Assembly (NCBI GenBank): GCA_963744905.1 | Contig: CAVUUV010000005.1 | Coordinates: 658,493 to 722,492, forward strand | Direction: 5' to 3' | Length of the DNA: 64,000 bases | Source of the DNA: DATFFO01 sp963744905 | GTDB lineage: Bacteria; Actinomycetota; Acidimicrobiia; Spongiisociales; ZC4RG35 | Shown: positions 18,638-26,743 of the stretch, one piece after another | How the letters are laid out: every line of letters starts with the position of its first letter | How positions within the stretch are numbered: the first letter of the stretch is position 1 | Translations under genes and position numbers: made by a program | Notes under the pieces: model-generated | What the model saw: the letters and a program-made list of their open reading frames with translations, nothing else | Database searches by the model: none | What the model was told of the DNA's origin: nothing

Positions 18638-19482
18638 GCAGAGAAGAAGCCGTCTTCCAACTCCTGGTTCAATCGAATCCGATCCCGGATCTCGAAGAGA
18701 TCGACCTCGTGGAGACAGTTGCTCCCGAACACCTCGCTACCATCGGACCAAGGAGCAGCGGAGTGACCAACCTGAACACCCATACCAAGACCACGCCGCA
18801 AGGCGCCCGCAGGCCAAACTGGTTGTGGGCCGCAGCGGCAGGGGTGATTGTCATAAGCATCGGCGTGATCCTGGCCAGCCAGCAGAGCGGGGAGTTACAA
18901 CCCGCCGCCGGCGCCAGCGTGACACCCGAACAGGTCGCCGAGACCTTCATCAACGCAACAGAAGCCCTCGAAGCGGCCACGGTCGACGGCTTGATTACCC
19001 CGGGCGCAGAAGCGACGTACTTGGACATCTTCGGCTACCACGCCTCCGAGCCCGGGTCGATTCAGGGCCTCTGGGAGTGGGGAGCCATATATGACATGAC
19101 CTACACATTCGATCATGGTTGCCGGAGGAGTAACACCGTAGGAGGCCCACCTTCGGGTACCGATCGGACCTTCTTCACCTGTGACTACCAACTTGAGAAC
19201 CAGTGGACAAGGGCATTGGGCCAGTCACCGATGTCGGGGCGTTTCCGCATGGAGGTCTCAGAAGGCCAGATCATTTGGCTGACGGAAGACTTCCCGTTTG
19301 AAGAGTTCACACCCGCCTGGACGGCCGTGAACGAATGGGTACAGACCGAACACCCCGACGACTACAGCACCATGTTCATCGAAGCCGACCCAGGACCAGC
19401 TCTGAGCGCCAAACTCACACCAGAGTCCATGGCCCTGTGGAAGGAGTACAACCCACAGATCGTGGAGTCGCTCACCAGCTGA
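18634..19482 (+). CDS. Single-pass membrane protein, probable partner of the ECF sigma factor
   Basis: A 282-residue protein starting at GTG 18634 within the sigma stop. A cytoplasmic N-terminus of about 65 residues precedes one membrane helix (WLWAAAAGVIVISIGVILA) and an extracytoplasmic domain of about 200 residues containing two Cys. The early EEAVFQLLVQSNPIPD segment resembles the start of many sigma-regulatory proteins encoded beside ECF factors. No zinc HxxxCxxC anti-sigma motif is present. A role as anti-sigma or sensor is inferred only from coupling and topology. Confidence 0.6.
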   Translation: MSREEAVFQLLVQSNPIPDLEEIDLVETVAPEHLATIGPRSSGVTNLNTHTKTTPQGARRPNWLWAAAAGVIVISIGVILASQQSGELQPAAGASVTPEQVAETFINATEALEAATVDGLITPGAEATYLDIFGYHASEPGSIQGLWEWGAIYDMTYTFDHGCRRSNTVGGPPSGTDRTFFTCDYQLENQWTRALGQSPMSGRFRMEVSEGQIIWLTEDFPFEEFTPAWTAVNEWVQTEHPDDYSTMFIEADPGPALSAKLTPESMALWKEYNPQIVESLTS

Positions 19483-19489
19483 ACTGAGG

Positions 19490-20224
19490 GTTACCTAGGC
19501 GAACAGGTCCACGAAGAAGAGCAACAGGAAAGGTAAGAACGATAGGAAGCCCTGCTGGTCGCCTACCTGAGGTCTGCGGCGGGCTACAGAGCCCCAGATC
19601 CCCCGAAGTATGAGCCAGACTAGGCTCGCAGTTCTCGGCTAGTCCGATCATGCTGGCCCACGCCCGTCGCCACGAGGAAGACGAGCCTCTGGGCATTAGT
19701 ACCTGGAGATGGACGCCGCCCAGGTCCACCGGAATATGACGCCGACGTCCTTCGAGTTGGTGACCGCCTGCATGTCGATCCAGGACATGGGTGATCCGCA
19801 GGAAGCGATCGAGGCAGCCGCTCAGCTTCTCCCGATAGGTGGCCGCCTGGTCTTCTCGGTGCCTCATCCCTTCAGCGAATTGGCCTACCGGGTATGGGAG
19901 AGGGACGATGACGGGAACAAGCTGTCGCTCAAGGTAGACAGGTACTTCGAGAGTGGCACCGGCACCTTGCAATGGAACATGCCGGGGCTCCGCTACTCCT
20001 GGGAGACCCCACTGTGGCGCCTCAGTCTGTCTGAATGGAGCGCTCTGGTCCGGGGAGCAGGTTTGGTTATCGGCGGGTTACGCGAGCCTCGGCCGACTGC
20101 CGAGCAAGTCGCTCGCCGCCCCGAACTGGACGACTGCCGGAGGCTTCCGTACTTCCTTGTCATCGAGGGCCGGAAGTTGGCGACAACTAGGAGCCCGTTG
20201 AACAATGCATGTCACCCATCTTGA
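19490..20224 (+). pseudogene. Decayed SAM-dependent methyltransferase
   Basis: From 19709 an open frame of 171 residues matches the C-terminal half of a class I methyltransferase: SFELVTACMSIQDM (post IV strand), LLPIGGRLVFSVPHPF and a long C-terminal part. Its N-terminal SAM-binding half survives only in pieces in different frames: YLGEQVHEEEQQER near 19491, a degraded glycine motif near 19570, and IMLAHARRHEEDEPLGI at 19645-19697, which joins LEMDAAQVH only by a frame change. Several indels and internal stops separate the pieces. It is best read as a relic; its substrate is unknown. Confidence 0.75.
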
Positions 20225-20562
20225 CGACCATGCATCACCACCCACTGCGTTCTCGGCCCCGCCATTCCGGCACAAGGAGTGGCGAAACCTCGGCCTTGCG
20301 GCGCGCCTGGCCGCCAATCCGAGCAACGGCATCATCCAACAGGCTCCTAGCGCCGCTCAACAGCTCTCGAGCGAAACCGTCCAGATCCGACAGTGCGCGA
20401 TATCGGCACCGAGGCCTCGCTCGAATATTGACCCACATCCTGCCTCGCAGACCTTCATCCTCGCTATTCGTTAGGGCCGAGGGCACTATGGACGTTCTCG
20501 AAGCAGCCGCATTGCCGAGCGTCGGTACGGGGCGTCGCTGGTGGTCGTGCTGGTGATCTCAG
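20225..20562. other. Intergenic region without a convincing gene
   Basis: The stretch between the methyltransferase relic and the flavin monooxygenase contains short frames on both strands. One minus-strand frame (20235-20486, containing LSDLDGFARELLSGARSLLD) looks somewhat protein-like but has no family I recognise and no good ribosome site. It may be further gene debris. Confidence 0.4.
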
Positions 20563-21696
20563 TCAGGCAGACGAGCGGGCCGGGCGGTCGGCCACCGGCT
20601 GGTGAGGGAAACTCTTCGCATGCCGCCCCGCGATGGCGTCGGCGATATGAGCTGCATCTCGCCCGACACCGTGGATCTGTTCCGAGGAGACCGAGTAGAG
20701 GAATTTGAGGCCGAGAAAATAGAGCCCCGGCTCCGACTCGACGATGCCACGGCGATGCTCGGGGGCCCGGACTGAGACTTCTGGGAGGTCGATCCAGGAG
20801 AACCCCGGTTCAAACCCGGTGCACCACACCACATTGGACGCATCGATACGACGACCGTCTTCGAGTTGGGGTTGTCCGCCCTGCACCCCTGTCACGCGCG
20901 GAACCCGCTCCACGCCCTTCTCGGCCAGGTCCTTTGGCTTGGTCCTGAGCAAGGGCTCACCTGTGGACAGCATCTTGGGTCGGACTCGCCTTCCAATGGG
21001 CGTGCTGGTGGTCAGCACCCGGTGGAATACGATCCGGGCTATGAGCGGCATCAGAATCCTCGCGGCCACGCTCTCTGGTCGAAATGGGATGGTCCCGGTA
21101 CTGGGTCCGGACAGCCATACCTGGTGGGTTCTCGCCACTTCGTTGGCGACCTCTGCCCCCGAGTTGCCCGCTCCGACCACGAGGACGTTGCCTGCCTGGA
21201 GCTGGGCGGGGTTGCGGTAATCAGCGACATGAAGCTGGAGAATGTCCGGGTCGAGCTGGCGAGCGAACTCCGGGATCCGGGGCTTCTGCCAGCTCGACAT
21301 GGCAACGACTACGTTGTCGGCCTCGAACCGTCGGTCTCCGGAAATCGCCACGAAGTGATCGCCCTGGCGAAAGAGTCTTTCCACACTCACACCGGTCTCG
21401 ACGGGGATTTCGAATCTCCGGGCGTAAGCCTCGAGATAGTCGGCCATCTCGTCTTTGCTCGGGAAACCCCAGTGATATCCCGGAAACGGCATTCCCGGTA
21501 GACCGTCGAGCCGCTTGGGTGTGAAGAGACGAAGCGAGTCCCACCGGTTACGCCAGGCGTCACCGATCCGGTGATTGGCATCGATGATGGCGTACGGGAG
21601 GCCCCGCCGGGAAAGGTGATACCCCACCGCGAGTCCGGACTGACCGCCGCCGATGACGAGCGTCTCGCAGTACTCGCTTCCAGGTCGATCGGTCAC
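20563..21696 (-). CDS. Flavin-containing monooxygenase-like FAD/NAD(P) oxidoreductase
   Basis: A 377-residue protein with two Rossmann motifs: VIGGGQSGLAVGYH (residues 14-27, FAD) and VVGAGNSGAEVANEVAR (NADPH). Between them lie RWDSLRLFTP and FPGYHWGFPSKDEMADYLEAYA, typical of the CzcO/YhlE-like group related to flavin monooxygenases. VVVAMSSWQKPRIP stands near the place of the ATG-type motif, and WCTGFEPGFSWIDLP near the end fits the family. It likely oxidises a small lipophilic or sulfur compound; the substrate is unknown. It is divergent from a padR gene with paired inverted repeats between them, which suggests PadR-controlled inducible expression. Confidence 0.9.
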   Translation of the reverse strand: MTDRPGSEYCETLVIGGGQSGLAVGYHLSRRGLPYAIIDANHRIGDAWRNRWDSLRLFTPKRLDGLPGMPFPGYHWGFPSKDEMADYLEAYARRFEIPVETGVSVERLFRQGDHFVAISGDRRFEADNVVVAMSSWQKPRIPEFARQLDPDILQLHVADYRNPAQLQAGNVLVVGAGNSGAEVANEVARTHQVWLSGPSTGTIPFRPESVAARILMPLIARIVFHRVLTTSTPIGRRVRPKMLSTGEPLLRTKPKDLAEKGVERVPRVTGVQGGQPQLEDGRRIDASNVVWCTGFEPGFSWIDLPEVSVRAPEHRRGIVESEPGLYFLGLKFLYSVSSEQIHGVGRDAAHIADAIAGRHAKSFPHQPVADRPARSSA

Positions 21697-21730
21697 GTCC
21701 TACCTCCTTGGACCGTTCCTTACGGCCGAG

Positions 21731-21775
21731 ATATACTCCAATTCGGAGTATATATATACTCTCTTTTGGAGTAAG
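21731..21775. promoter_or_regulatory. Twin inverted-repeat operator between the monooxygenase and padR
   Basis: Two palindromes lie in the 93-base divergent gap. The first is TACTCC-N5-GGAGTA (21734-21750) and the second is TACTC-N7-GAGTA (21757-21773), with centres about 23 bp apart, near two helical turns. They flank an AT-rich TATATATAC that could serve as -10 sequence in either direction. The half-site TACTCC is shared. They are likely binding sites for the adjacent PadR regulator, controlling itself and the oxidoreductase. Confidence 0.7.
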
Positions 21776-21789
21776 TCAAGAGGTTTGGG

Positions 21790-22470
21790 ATGAAAGATCA
21801 ACTGACGACCACCTCGTATGCAGTACTGGCTCAGGTCGCGGTGCGGTCCTGGTCCACCTACGAGTTGGCTCAGCAACGAGTGCGCTACTTCCGATACGTC
21901 TGGCCCCGAGCCGAGAGCGCCATCTACCGGGAGGCGAAGCGGCTTGCCTCGATGGGCCTCATAGAGGGCCAGAAGGAATACACCGGGAAGAGGGCGAGGA
22001 CGATCTACTCGATCACCGAAGCCGGTAAGGGTGCACTACGGGAATGGCTGGGCAGCCCGATCTCTCCGTTTTCGATGGACTTCGAGGCGATGTTGCGAGT
22101 CTTCGTCGCCCCTCTCGGAACCAAGGACGAGCTGATCGGCACACTCAGACAGGTCCGCGCCGACGCCAGAGAGATGCTCCAATTCGCCGGGGAAGTCAAA
22201 CAAGAGTTCATCGACGGCATCAACGTCACCCAGGACCAGGTCTACATCAGGGCCCTCGCAGTCGACTTCTTCGTCAGCCTCCTGAATACCGTCGAGGCGT
22301 GGGCGGAACGGACCACCGCAGAAGTCGACACGTGGGACGATCTCATGCCCTCCGAGGAGAAGAACGAGATCGGTCTCGAGAAGATGGCCCGACTTCCAGT
22401 CGACACCCCCGGTAAGCCACTCGAGGAGATCTCCACACCGCCCCAGAGCCAGAGCCGGTCCCGCTCCTGA
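21790..22470 (+). CDS. PadR-family transcriptional regulator
   Basis: A 226-residue protein. The N-terminal winged helix-turn-helix covers residues 5-85 (LTTTSYAVLAQVAV, ESAIYREAKRLASMGLIE, YSITEAGKGALREWL), and a helical dimerisation domain of the Vir_act_alpha_C type follows. PadR proteins usually repress a neighbouring gene until a small ligand binds. The twin palindromes just upstream are the probable operator. A Ser/Gln/Arg-rich tail ends the protein. Confidence 0.9.
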   Translation: MKDQLTTTSYAVLAQVAVRSWSTYELAQQRVRYFRYVWPRAESAIYREAKRLASMGLIEGQKEYTGKRARTIYSITEAGKGALREWLGSPISPFSMDFEAMLRVFVAPLGTKDELIGTLRQVRADAREMLQFAGEVKQEFIDGINVTQDQVYIRALAVDFFVSLLNTVEAWAERTTAEVDTWDDLMPSEEKNEIGLEKMARLPVDTPGKPLEEISTPPQSQSRSRS

Positions 22471-22504
22471 GTCGGGCCCACGGACTCGGAACTGACTCAG
22501 CTCG

Positions 22505-22858
22505 CTACCCGCCGGGCCGCCAGGTCTGCACCATGAGCGTGCGTCCCCGCTCGGGGTCGAAGTCGAACAGGCCCGTCACCTCCACCGACTCTCCGAGATG
22601 GGTCGCCGCGGCATCGGCCGGCAGGAGGAGTACCCGGTTCTGAGCCTCGTCCTCGAGGATGTAGGAGGTGGTCCCGTCGGGCTCCTGGAAGGACGACACC
22701 ATGCCCTCGGTAGTCACCACCTGGCCGGCGTAGCGGTCCTGTCGATTGACCAGGCGCTCCAGGGCGACGGTTGATCCGCCACAGGAGGCCACGAGCACCA
22801 CAATCAACAAGGCCCCGAGTACCCGAGCCGTGCCAGACGACGGGTGGCTTCTTCTCAC
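22505..22858 (-). CDS. Small lipoprotein with a probable OB-like domain
   Basis: A 117-residue protein starting at GTG 22858. The signal ends with a lipobox (LIVVLVASC), and the mature part has the strand pattern of an OB-fold: YAGQVVTTEGMVSSF, SYILEDEAQNRVLLLP, SVEVTGLFDFD. It overlaps the end of the LLM oxidoreductase gene as GTGA, so both are probably co-translated. Function is unknown; it may be bound to the outside of the membrane. Confidence 0.7.
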   Translation of the reverse strand: MRRSHPSSGTARVLGALLIVVLVASCGGSTVALERLVNRQDRYAGQVVTTEGMVSSFQEPDGTTSYILEDEAQNRVLLLPADAAATHLGESVEVTGLFDFDPERGRTLMVQTWRPGG

Positions 22859-23913
22859 GGCGCCTGGATCTGTCGAATCATGGCGGAGAGGAGCTCCTCG
22901 TCGCCCGGACCGGCCACCGGGATCGAGAACTCGACCCCGCTGCACACGCCTTCGAACCGGTCCCGGACCCTGGGGGCGATATCGTCGTATGTCCCGACCA
23001 CGGCGATCGTCTCGATCATCTCGTCCGTAACGTGGCGCTCCATCTCGTCCCACTCCTGGCGCCGCGAGAGCACCGACAGTCGCTCGGCGACCTCGCTCCA
23101 TCCATGGGTGTCGAACACCGCCCGGTAGGTGCGAGTCGAGGCGTAGAAGCTGATCCTGGCCCGCACATTGGACATGCGGCGTTCCACGGTCTCCTGGTCG
23201 GGCCCGGTGACGATGAGAGGGCTGGCCACCACCTCCACCTCTGCCGGATCGCGATCGGCTTCAGCGGCACCCCGCTCGATGGCCGGCTTGAGCACCCTCT
23301 CGAGATAGGTGCGGGTACAGATCGGGTGGGGACGGACACCGTCGGCGCTGCGGCCCCCCACCCGCGCCATGTGGGCGTTGACCGCGGCCAGATGTATGGG
23401 TATGTGCGACCACTCGATCGGACCCGGATCGAAGAGGGGGTTCATGAGCGTGAGCTCGTAGTGGTCGCCATGGAAGTCGAGCCGGGTGCCACTCTGCCAG
23501 GTATCCCACACTGCCCGCACCGCCGCTACGTATTCTTCGATCCAGGGACCGGGAGCGGACCACTCCATTCCGAAGCGCCGGGTGATGTGGCCCTTGACCT
23601 GAGTACCGAGCCCGAGAACGAACCGCCCTCTGGACGCCCGCTGCAAGGTCCAGGCGGTCATCGCCGTGACGGTGGGGCTGCGGGGAAAGGCGATGGCCAC
23701 CGCGGTGGTGAGACGGATCCGTTGGGTGGTGGCGGCCGCCAGCGCCATCACCACGAACGGGTCCTCCTTGGTTTCGGTCAGTGCCAGGCCGTCGAAGCCG
23801 AGCTTCTCCACCAGCTGGGCATCCCCGGGAACCTGATCCACCACCACGGGCCGATCCGCCTCCCGCAACCCCGGGTCGACCTTGCCGAGCGGCAGTTGGG
23901 TTTCGACTTTCAT
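22855..23913 (-). CDS. LLM-class F420-dependent oxidoreductase (TIGR03617-like)
   Basis: A 352-residue TIM-barrel protein of the luciferase-like family. Typical elements are KLGFDGLALTETKEDPF, TQRIRLTTAVAIAFPRSP, SRGRFVLGLGTQVKGH and the later IPIHLAAVNAHMARVGG. Such proteins in actinobacteria use coenzyme F420 for hydride transfer on mostly unknown substrates. ATG 23913 gives the standard N-terminus MKVETQLPLG; an earlier in-frame ATG adds an unrelated ten residues. Confidence 0.85.
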   Translation of the reverse strand: MKVETQLPLGKVDPGLREADRPVVVDQVPGDAQLVEKLGFDGLALTETKEDPFVVMALAAATTQRIRLTTAVAIAFPRSPTVTAMTAWTLQRASRGRFVLGLGTQVKGHITRRFGMEWSAPGPWIEEYVAAVRAVWDTWQSGTRLDFHGDHYELTLMNPLFDPGPIEWSHIPIHLAAVNAHMARVGGRSADGVRPHPICTRTYLERVLKPAIERGAAEADRDPAEVEVVASPLIVTGPDQETVERRMSNVRARISFYASTRTYRAVFDTHGWSEVAERLSVLSRRQEWDEMERHVTDEMIETIAVVGTYDDIAPRVRDRFEGVCSGVEFSIPVAGPGDEELLSAMIRQIQAP

Positions 23914-23995
23914 GGAATCGATTGTGGCAGGACCTGGCCACACCGCTTTCCGAACGGATGCTTCAAACCTATCCCCTTACGATGTAACGGGACGC

Positions 23996-24481
23996 ATGAT
24001 CTACTTCGCCTATGGCTCCAATCTTCTCGCCCCGTGGTTACGCAGGCCGGGACGCTGCCCTTCGGCTTCCGCCCTGGGACCCGCCCGACTGGCGAATCAC
24101 CGGCTGGTGTGGGACAAGCCCGGCGCCGACGGGTCCGCCAAGCTAAACATCCTCGCTGACGAGTCGGCCGAGGTTTGGGGGACCCTATATGAGGCGGCTG
24201 ACACAGACCGCCCTGCGCTGCGAGCCTCCGAGCCGGGTTACCAGGAGTATCCAGTCCTGGTCGAACATCGAAGTAGCACCATCGGGGCGGTCACATTCCG
24301 CTGGCCGGGAGCGGGGGCCTGCCCGCCACCACCCTTCGACTGGTACGTGGACATCGTGATGGAAGGGGCACGCCGCCAGGGGCTCCCGGCCTGGTGGATA
24401 GACAGGCTGGCAGTCGATTGCCGACGCGACCCGGACCACGATCGCCGGTCCCGCTGTCTGGCTTTCCTCAGCCGGCAATAG
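23996..24481 (+). CDS. Gamma-glutamylcyclotransferase family protein
   Basis: A 161-residue protein beginning MIYFAYGSNLL, the YGSNL substrate loop of gamma-glutamylcyclotransferases. The segments ARLANHRLVW, AEVWGTLYEAAD and RASEPGYQEYPV correspond to the next strands. In this fold a Glu shortly before the PGY turn is catalytic, and Glu in the SEPGY segment fits. The likely reaction is release of 5-oxoproline from gamma-glutamyl compounds; the exact substrate is not shown. It is divergent from the LLM gene. Confidence 0.85.
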   Translation: MIYFAYGSNLLAPWLRRPGRCPSASALGPARLANHRLVWDKPGADGSAKLNILADESAEVWGTLYEAADTDRPALRASEPGYQEYPVLVEHRSSTIGAVTFRWPGAGACPPPPFDWYVDIVMEGARRQGLPAWWIDRLAVDCRRDPDHDRRSRCLAFLSRQ

Positions 24482-24498
24482 GCGAGCCGGCGGTAGCC

Positions 24499-25188
24499 TC
24501 ACTCCGGACCTGGCGTTACCTCCTGGGCGGGGATGCGGTCGGGGTCGTCCCGCCAGACGAAATAGGAGTAGGCGAAGAGGAAGACGACGCCCACGCCCAT
24601 CACGGCCAGCATTGCCCAGATAGCCCACTCGCCACCGATGAAAGCACCGATCATGGTCACCAATCCGGCCCCGATGAACACACGTCCGCCGGCCCGGTGC
24701 GTCTTGACCCACGACAGCTTGCTGGACAGGGTCCAGGGGGTGCGGATTCCCACGAACCAGTTGGGTCTGAACTTGCCCATGGCGCCCCCCAGGATGATGA
24801 AGAGGACGCCGACTGCCCCCAAGATCATGCTGGTCAGGGGGACGCCTTCGGGATTTCCGATGGCGAGGTTGGTGATGACATAGAAGTAACCCAGGTAGAG
24901 CATCAGCACGACCCGCAACAGCAGGTAAGGCCCTGCGAAGCTCTCGTAGTTGGGGCGGGCCGGATCGATCCGGGGCACGTACTTGAGCAACAGGTAGAGG
25001 CCCACCGACATCAGGGGGATGAGGAGCAGCCCCATGATCTTGCCCCCGTACCCGTCCACCTGCCCGGCGGCATTCCAGTGGACGGGGATGCGGTCGGGCA
25101 CGGAGCCCCACCTGACGGCGGCGGCCACGAACATGGCCGCCAGGATCGCCAGCTGCAACCCCTCCCAGAACTTGCGGTGTTCAACCAC
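24499..25188 (-). CDS. SdpI-family membrane protein (DUF1648)
   Basis: A 229-residue protein with about six membrane helices. The N-terminal DUF1648 part contains SVPDRIPVHWNAAGQVDGYGGK. The C-terminal SdpI part contains NWFVGIRTPWTLSSKLSWVKTH, the hallmark WxxGIRTPWTL motif. In Bacillus, SdpI protects against the SdpC toxin and also serves as its sensor. The gene follows, and overlaps by eight bases, an SdpR-like repressor gene. No SdpC-like toxin gene is nearby. Confidence 0.85.
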   Translation of the reverse strand: MVEHRKFWEGLQLAILAAMFVAAAVRWGSVPDRIPVHWNAAGQVDGYGGKIMGLLLIPLMSVGLYLLLKYVPRIDPARPNYESFAGPYLLLRVVLMLYLGYFYVITNLAIGNPEGVPLTSMILGAVGVLFIILGGAMGKFRPNWFVGIRTPWTLSSKLSWVKTHRAGGRVFIGAGLVTMIGAFIGGEWAIWAMLAVMGVGVVFLFAYSYFVWRDDPDRIPAQEVTPGPE

Positions 25189-25507
25189 GGCTCACCTCCT
25201 GTGAGGACCCGCTGGCGGTGCCGGCATGGCCGCCACGTCGTCGCCTACCTTGAACGAAAGACAGGACTGTGGAGACGACGTCGTCGAAGGCCGACATGTT
25301 GATCGAGTACACGATGTTGTTGCGGCTGCGCTCCGAGACGACGAGTCCGGCACTCTTGAGCACGTTGAAATGCCCCGACATGGTCGATCGAGCCAGGTCG
25401 AAGTGCGCGGCCAACTCCCCGGCGGTCAGATCCCCGTATCGAAGGAGCCACAGAATCTCCCGGCGGGTCGGGTCGGCCAGCGCCTTGAAGGTGTCGTCGA
25501 TGCCCAC
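25181..25507 (-). CDS. ArsR-family regulator of the SdpR type
   Basis: A 108-residue winged-helix protein: FKALADPTRREILWLLRYGDLTAGELAAHF, then recognition helix ARSTMSGHFNVLKSAGLV and the wing SERSRNNIVYSI. There are no metal-binding cysteines. It has the SdpR/aseR style and is encoded just before SdpI with an eight-base overlap, as in Bacillus sdpRI. It likely represses its own operon until SdpI sequesters it at the membrane. Confidence 0.88.
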   Translation of the reverse strand: MGIDDTFKALADPTRREILWLLRYGDLTAGELAAHFDLARSTMSGHFNVLKSAGLVVSERSRNNIVYSINMSAFDDVVSTVLSFVQGRRRRGGHAGTASGSSQEVSRG

Positions 25508-25563
25508 TAGATTCGGTCTTTCGCTAAATACCGTAATACTACAACCGTGGTAGTGGGCACGTC

Positions 25564-25842
25564 GTGAGAACCGCCGTTCGCAGGATCCTGGCGCTGGCCC
25601 TGCTGGTGGGCGGGGTGATCTTGATGTTGACTGGTTTGATTGGCATCAAGTGGTATGTGTGGGACATCGTCATATCGCAGGCGGGCCAGCCTGATCGCTC
25701 GATGCTGTTCTGGGGCCTCCCGATCTTGTTCCTCGCCTTCGGCTCGGCCGCCGCCGGCACCCTGCTCGGCTGGGTGGGCCTCAACCTGACAAGACGCCGA
25801 CCCGATCAGTCGGCCGACCGTGAAACTGGAGCCAGCACATGA
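25564..25842 (+). CDS. Small membrane protein of unknown function
   Basis: A 92-residue protein with two strong helices (about 7-27 and 48-74) separated by a short loop. It starts at GTG 25564 and overlaps the next start as ATGA, so it is co-translated with the cyclase-family gene. No family was recognised. Confidence 0.6.
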   Translation: MRTAVRRILALALLVGGVILMLTGLIGIKWYVWDIVISQAGQPDRSMLFWGLPILFLAFGSAAAGTLLGWVGLNLTRRRPDQSADRETGAST

Positions 25843-26501
25843 CCCGCTTGATCGACCTTTCCCACGCCATCGAGTCCGGCATGGTCACATATCCCGGGTT
25901 GCCCGGGCCGGTTGTCACCGATCACCTGAGCCGCGAGGAGTCGCGTTCCCGCTATGCCCCGGGCACCGAGTTCCACATCGGTCGCATCGAGATGGTGGCC
26001 AACACGGGCACCTACCTCGACACACCGGCGCATCGCTACCCCGACGGTCCCGATCTGGCCGATATCCCGCTCGACCGGCTGGCCGACCTGCCAGGCCTGT
26101 GTGTGGAGGCTCCCGGGCCCGCCATTGGGCCCGAGGTGCTCGCCGACACCCCCATCGCCGGTCACGCGGTTCTCTTCTACACCGGTTGGGACGTGCATTG
26201 GCGGACATCCGGATATGGGGCAGAAGACCATCCCTATCTCGAAGTGGAAACGGTCCAGGAACTGATCGACCGCGGAGCTGCATTGGTCGGGATCGACTCG
26301 GTCAATATCGACGACACCGGTGGCGGAGAGCGGCCCGCTCACACGAGACTCCTCGCCGTCGGCGTACTCATCGTCGAGCACCTGACCGGGCTATCCAGCC
26401 TGCTTGACCGGCCCTTCACGTTCTTCGCCACTCCGCCGAAGGTGAGAGGCCTGGGCACCTTCCCCGTTCGCGCCTTCGCCCTCATGGAGGGCGAGGACTA
26501 G
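25839..26501 (+). CDS. Cyclase-family (kynurenine formamidase-like) hydrolase
   Basis: A 220-residue protein of the putative-cyclase fold: LIDLSHAIESGMVTYPG at the start, then the metal-binding segment NTGTYLDTPAHR and LVGIDSVNIDD. Formamidases use HxGTHxDxPxH to hold two metals. Here the first two His are Asn and Tyr, while Asp and the last His remain. This variant may bind metal differently. The possible reaction is hydrolysis of an N-formyl or lactone-type bond; substrate unknown. Confidence 0.8.
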   Translation: MTRLIDLSHAIESGMVTYPGLPGPVVTDHLSREESRSRYAPGTEFHIGRIEMVANTGTYLDTPAHRYPDGPDLADIPLDRLADLPGLCVEAPGPAIGPEVLADTPIAGHAVLFYTGWDVHWRTSGYGAEDHPYLEVETVQELIDRGAALVGIDSVNIDDTGGGERPAHTRLLAVGVLIVEHLTGLSSLLDRPFTFFATPPKVRGLGTFPVRAFALMEGED

Positions 26502-26609
26502 GTCGCCAGGCTGGCCGGAGCCCGGGCAGAGTCGACAGTTCTGGCTTTGTCCTCCACGAGCGCAGGGGCGGTAGAGCTGACTAGACGGGTGTGGTGGGTT
26601 TCCCCCCTA

Positions 26610-26659
26610 CCCCGCTGCTCCGCAGCGGGGGCCCCTTCCCCCTGCCTTGAGGCAGGGGG
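26610..26659. repeat. Two adjacent perfect hairpins
   Basis: In the 242-base gap before the stress-protein gene, two GC-rich palindromes stand side by side. CCCCGCTGC-TCC-GCAGCGGGG covers 26610-26630, and CCCCCTGCC-TTGA-GGCAGGGGG covers 26638-26659. Each has a 9-bp perfect stem. The pair could be a double terminator for the cyclase gene or a REP-like element. Another hairpin pair with similar layout is at 40125-40159. Confidence 0.6.
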
Positions 26660-26743
26660 ACAAAACTCGGGGCCCTTCCCCTGCCTTGGGTGGGAGGACG
26701 AGCGGTACAGTGAGGGGGCCATCACCGCTCGACCCAAAGATCG

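Noticed and set aside
20235..20486. Small minus-strand gene between the methyltransferase relic and monooxygenase
   Set aside because: Some protein-like stretches, but no family match from memory and no credible start signal.
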